From positions 186,001 to 250,000 of the forward strand of contig NZ_CP100446.1 of assembly GCF_024227435.1 (NCBI RefSeq): DNA of 64,000 bases, in the 5' to 3' direction. The stretch is from Natrinema caseinilyticum (GTDB taxonomy: Archaea > Halobacteriota > Halobacteria > Halobacteriales > Natrialbaceae). A model generated the notes under the pieces. It did no database searches, had not been told where the DNA came from, and saw nothing but the letters and a program-made list of their open reading frames with translations. A program made the translations under genes and the position numbers. Below, one piece after another: positions 62,433 through 64,000 of the stretch; the stretch's first letter is position 1, and the number at the start of each line of letters is the position of its first letter.

Positions 62433-62473
62433 TTAACCAACACAGAATTGCATCCCTTTGGGGTGTTGGTTAA
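62433..62473 (+). promoter_or_regulatory. Inverted repeat TTAACCAACA-N21-TGTTGGTTAA, copy 2
   Basis: Arms at 62433-62442 and 62464-62473, identical to and spaced exactly as at 52068-52108; here one more base pair (C/G) can form. Nested element D follows 24 bp later. Confidence 0.7.
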
Positions 62474-62497
62474 CGACGTGGCAGCGAGGAGTTTGTC

Positions 62498-62520
62498 CGC
62501 GCCCGAGATGGCGAGGCGCG
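62498..62520 (+). promoter_or_regulatory. Nested palindromic element, copy D
   Basis: Outer arms CGCGCC (62498-62503) and GGCGCG (62515-62520), loop CGAGATGGCGA. GAGTTTGTC (62489-62497) precedes it and the ATG is 24 nt after it. Confidence 0.65.
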
Positions 62521-62544
62521 TCAATACGCGCCAACGTGATTCCC

Positions 62545-62835
62545 ATGCCCGGTACAGACGCACTCGACGATGCATCAGCCGACTACGAACGGTTTGAAGC
62601 GGAACTCGTCGCACAGGATCAAGATGCCGCCCGCGTCGCAGTAGCGGATATTGACGACAGGAGGGCCCATTCTCTTGTCAATGACCTCGTCAACGACGAC
62701 GTCGTCACTCCCATCCCCAACGAACGCGTTCTCGTCCACGAGCCAAGCGACGAAGCATTCGACTCGATTCTCCAACTGGCGGTCTTCCATCGAGGCTGGA
62801 CCGCCGCTCGCGACGCCGGCGAAGGAGGACAATGA
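62545..62835 (+). CDS. Hypothetical plasmid protein, first gene of a pair
   Basis: This is 96 residues from ATG 62545 (MPGTDALDDASADYERFEAE). It is acidic and mostly helical: ELVAQDQDAARVAVADIDDR, RAHSLVNDLVNDDVVTPIPN, and EAFDSILQLAVFHRGWTAAR. The frame overlaps the zinc-finger gene after it by 4 bp, a coupled pair seen as a type on haloarchaeal plasmids. Function unknown. Its leader carries both the inverted repeat and nested element D. Confidence 0.65.
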   Translation: MPGTDALDDASADYERFEAELVAQDQDAARVAVADIDDRRAHSLVNDLVNDDVVTPIPNERVLVHEPSDEAFDSILQLAVFHRGWTAARDAGEGGQ

Positions 62836-63173
62836 TGCAACAGACGCTCTCTGGCTGTGCCTTCTGCGACGCCCCGCCCGGCGCCGAGGTCGGCGAGGCG
62901 CACACCTGGGGACAGGACGAACGGATCACCCACACCATCTGCGTCGACTGCGCGATCCAGTCGAATCCCGATCCTGACGACCGTGACCACTACTCCTGCG
63001 ATAGCTGTGGTCTCGTCGTCGATGCGCTTGCAGCCCTCACACGGTTCCGTGTCGAACTCGGCCACTTGGAAGGCCCACTACAACTGTGTGCGAGATGTAG
63101 TCCCGGCGGCCCAGCAACGTACTGGACTCGCGACCTGGACAACCATCTCGTGAGTCTTGATACAGAGTCGTAG
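62832..63173 (+). CDS. Multi-zinc-ribbon plasmid protein
   Basis: This is 113 residues with three cysteine pairs that could make two zinc ribbons: CAFCDAPPG ... CVDC, then CDSCG ... CARCSPG. It has no catalytic motif, so an adaptor or nucleic-acid-binding role is likely. It overlaps the preceding gene by 4 bp (ATGATG over TGA). Confidence 0.7.
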   Translation: MMQQTLSGCAFCDAPPGAEVGEAHTWGQDERITHTICVDCAIQSNPDPDDRDHYSCDSCGLVVDALAALTRFRVELGHLEGPLQLCARCSPGGPATYWTRDLDNHLVSLDTES

Positions 63174-63240
63174 TCGGTCGTATGTGTCAGCGATGATTCT
63201 TGAGACCCTTATCCATCAGCACAGCCTACTCGCCCTACCG

Positions 63241-63834
63241 ATGACCGACACAGAACGCGATTCTCACGGGTACACCCCGATGAACTACGACTCGGACAGC
63301 GAGGCAGACGAGGTGTACCAGCGGTGTCTGTCGTATCTTCTTGCACACGCGCCTATTGAGCCCGACGACGTCGTGCTTGACATCGGTACGGGTACCGGTA
63401 TCGTCGCTTTCGAACTTGCGTCGAAGTGTGACCACGTGATAGGGCGGGATATCTACGACGAGTGGCTCCGGTACGCCCGTGAGAAAGCCGAGAAGCGTGG
63501 CATAGAGAATGTCTCGTTCGGTCACGGGTCATTCCGCGAACCGAACGTTGACGAACCGGTTGATGTCGTCGTTGCGAGCTATGCGCTGTACATGGCCTAC
63601 GACGAAGGGGGCGAGGACGAATTACGCGCCGCCATCGGCGGTCTCGCGTCGCTGAATTCGCGGTGCGTAGTGATCGCCGACAAGATGCGCTTCGCGCCGG
63701 TGCAGTCCCCAAGCGAGTACGAGACGTTGCCACCGATGGGAACCGTCGCAAATCTCCTCGTGGATGCAGGCTTCACGATCACCGATATCGAGATCATCAC
63801 TGAGTCGGTCGGTGTCATCATCGCCACCCAGTAG
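63241..63834 (+). CDS. Class I SAM-dependent methyltransferase
   Basis: This is 197 residues from ATG 63241 (MTDTERDSHGYTPMNYDSDS). SAM motif I is VLDIGTGTGIVAFELA (about 41-56), followed by the acidic GRDIYDEWL and VVVASYALYMAY. It has a complete Rossmann-type domain. The substrate is unknown, possibly a small molecule. I chose 63241 rather than ATG 63193 because the upstream codons are not part of the fold and an AT-richer CTTATCC lies about 30 nt before 63241. Confidence 0.85.
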   Translation: MTDTERDSHGYTPMNYDSDSEADEVYQRCLSYLLAHAPIEPDDVVLDIGTGTGIVAFELASKCDHVIGRDIYDEWLRYAREKAEKRGIENVSFGHGSFREPNVDEPVDVVVASYALYMAYDEGGEDELRAAIGGLASLNSRCVVIADKMRFAPVQSPSEYETLPPMGTVANLLVDAGFTITDIEIITESVGVIIATQ

Positions 63835-64000
63835 CGCCACATCGGCAGCCTCCGTCGAAAACTCAGCCGTACGGCACTTCCGAAGTGAGATACTGATTTG
63901 CTCAGTACGACGGTGGGCTTACCACCTTCAACAGTCAAGCGATGATAGATGAGTGAGGACAGTGAGTCAGGAGTAAGCGGAAAAGAGATGGGGGCAGGAA
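63835..64000. other. Window end, no gene seen
   Basis: The last 166 bp hold no open frame with protein-like features. Confidence 0.4.

Overview
The window looks like part of a haloarchaeal replicon, probably a megaplasmid or plasmid-derived island. The evidence is acidic proteomes (many D/E, few K), GC-rich third positions with frequent CTCGAG, leaderless-type promoters, HalOD1 and HVO_A0114-family proteins, a Tat lipoprotein signal, an IS1341-type TnpB with its DUF2080 partner, and archaeal conjugation ATPases. No rRNA, tRNA, CRISPR array, replication initiator or partition gene was recognised, so this is a segment of something larger.

Region 1 (about 1-21.4 kb) is a stress, transport and carbon-storage island. 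It holds an AI-2E-type permease end, a universal stress protein (Usp), two P-type ATPases, phosphoglycerate kinase beside a GAPDH gene broken by two 1-nt deletions, an amino-acid permease and a cation/H+ antiporter that both carry Usp tails, PHA synthase subunits PhaE and PhaC, a SulP transporter and a Tat-exported DUF1254/DUF1214 protein. An RPH/PEP-synthase-like pair with a TetR regulator at 54.4-60.0 kb may belong to the same theme. This gene mix recalls bacterial low-oxygen or energy-stress islands. Relics include an SDR tail, an IS5-family transposase and a 61-bp chimera of IS200/IS605 ends.

Region 2 (about 21.6-41.7 kb) is plasmid accessory DNA: an ArdC-like antirestriction protein, a HalOD1 protein, a PQQ-propeller lipoprotein, a GHKL-ATPase/HExxH protein, an AddA/AddB-like helicase-nuclease operon, a Fic-like protein, zinc-finger proteins, a HVO_A0114 regulator, a divergent regulator locus with a folded 5' leader, and an SNF2 helicase with a coiled-coil partner.

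Region 3 (about 41.7-49.6 kb) is a conjugation remnant: a VirB4-like ATPase, an unknown protein, a TraD/HerA-like coupling ATPase and a PrimPol-like primase. The VirB4 and SNF2 genes meet head to head and both lack their 5' ends, so a rearrangement probably disabled transfer.

Region 4 (about 49.6-54.4 kb) is a toxin-antitoxin and IS patch: a TnpB element, a DUF3368 PIN pair, an ArdC pseudogene, MntA-HepT, and PadR genes (one dead). A 127-bp direct repeat flanks it. The second copy truncates the RPH/PEP-synthase-like gene next door.

Region 5 (about 60-64 kb) holds an MDR-type oxidoreductase, three small plasmid proteins and a methyltransferase.

The most interesting new signal is a nested palindromic element found five times on the + strand (21.65, 49.58, 52.14, 61.95, 62.50 kb), each 24-48 nt before a start codon. 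Its outer stem differs in sequence from copy to copy but keeps base pairing. Two copies also sit downstream of an identical 10-21-10 inverted repeat. It could be a shared operator, an RNA leader, or an archaeal analogue of single-strand promoters in conjugative leading regions.
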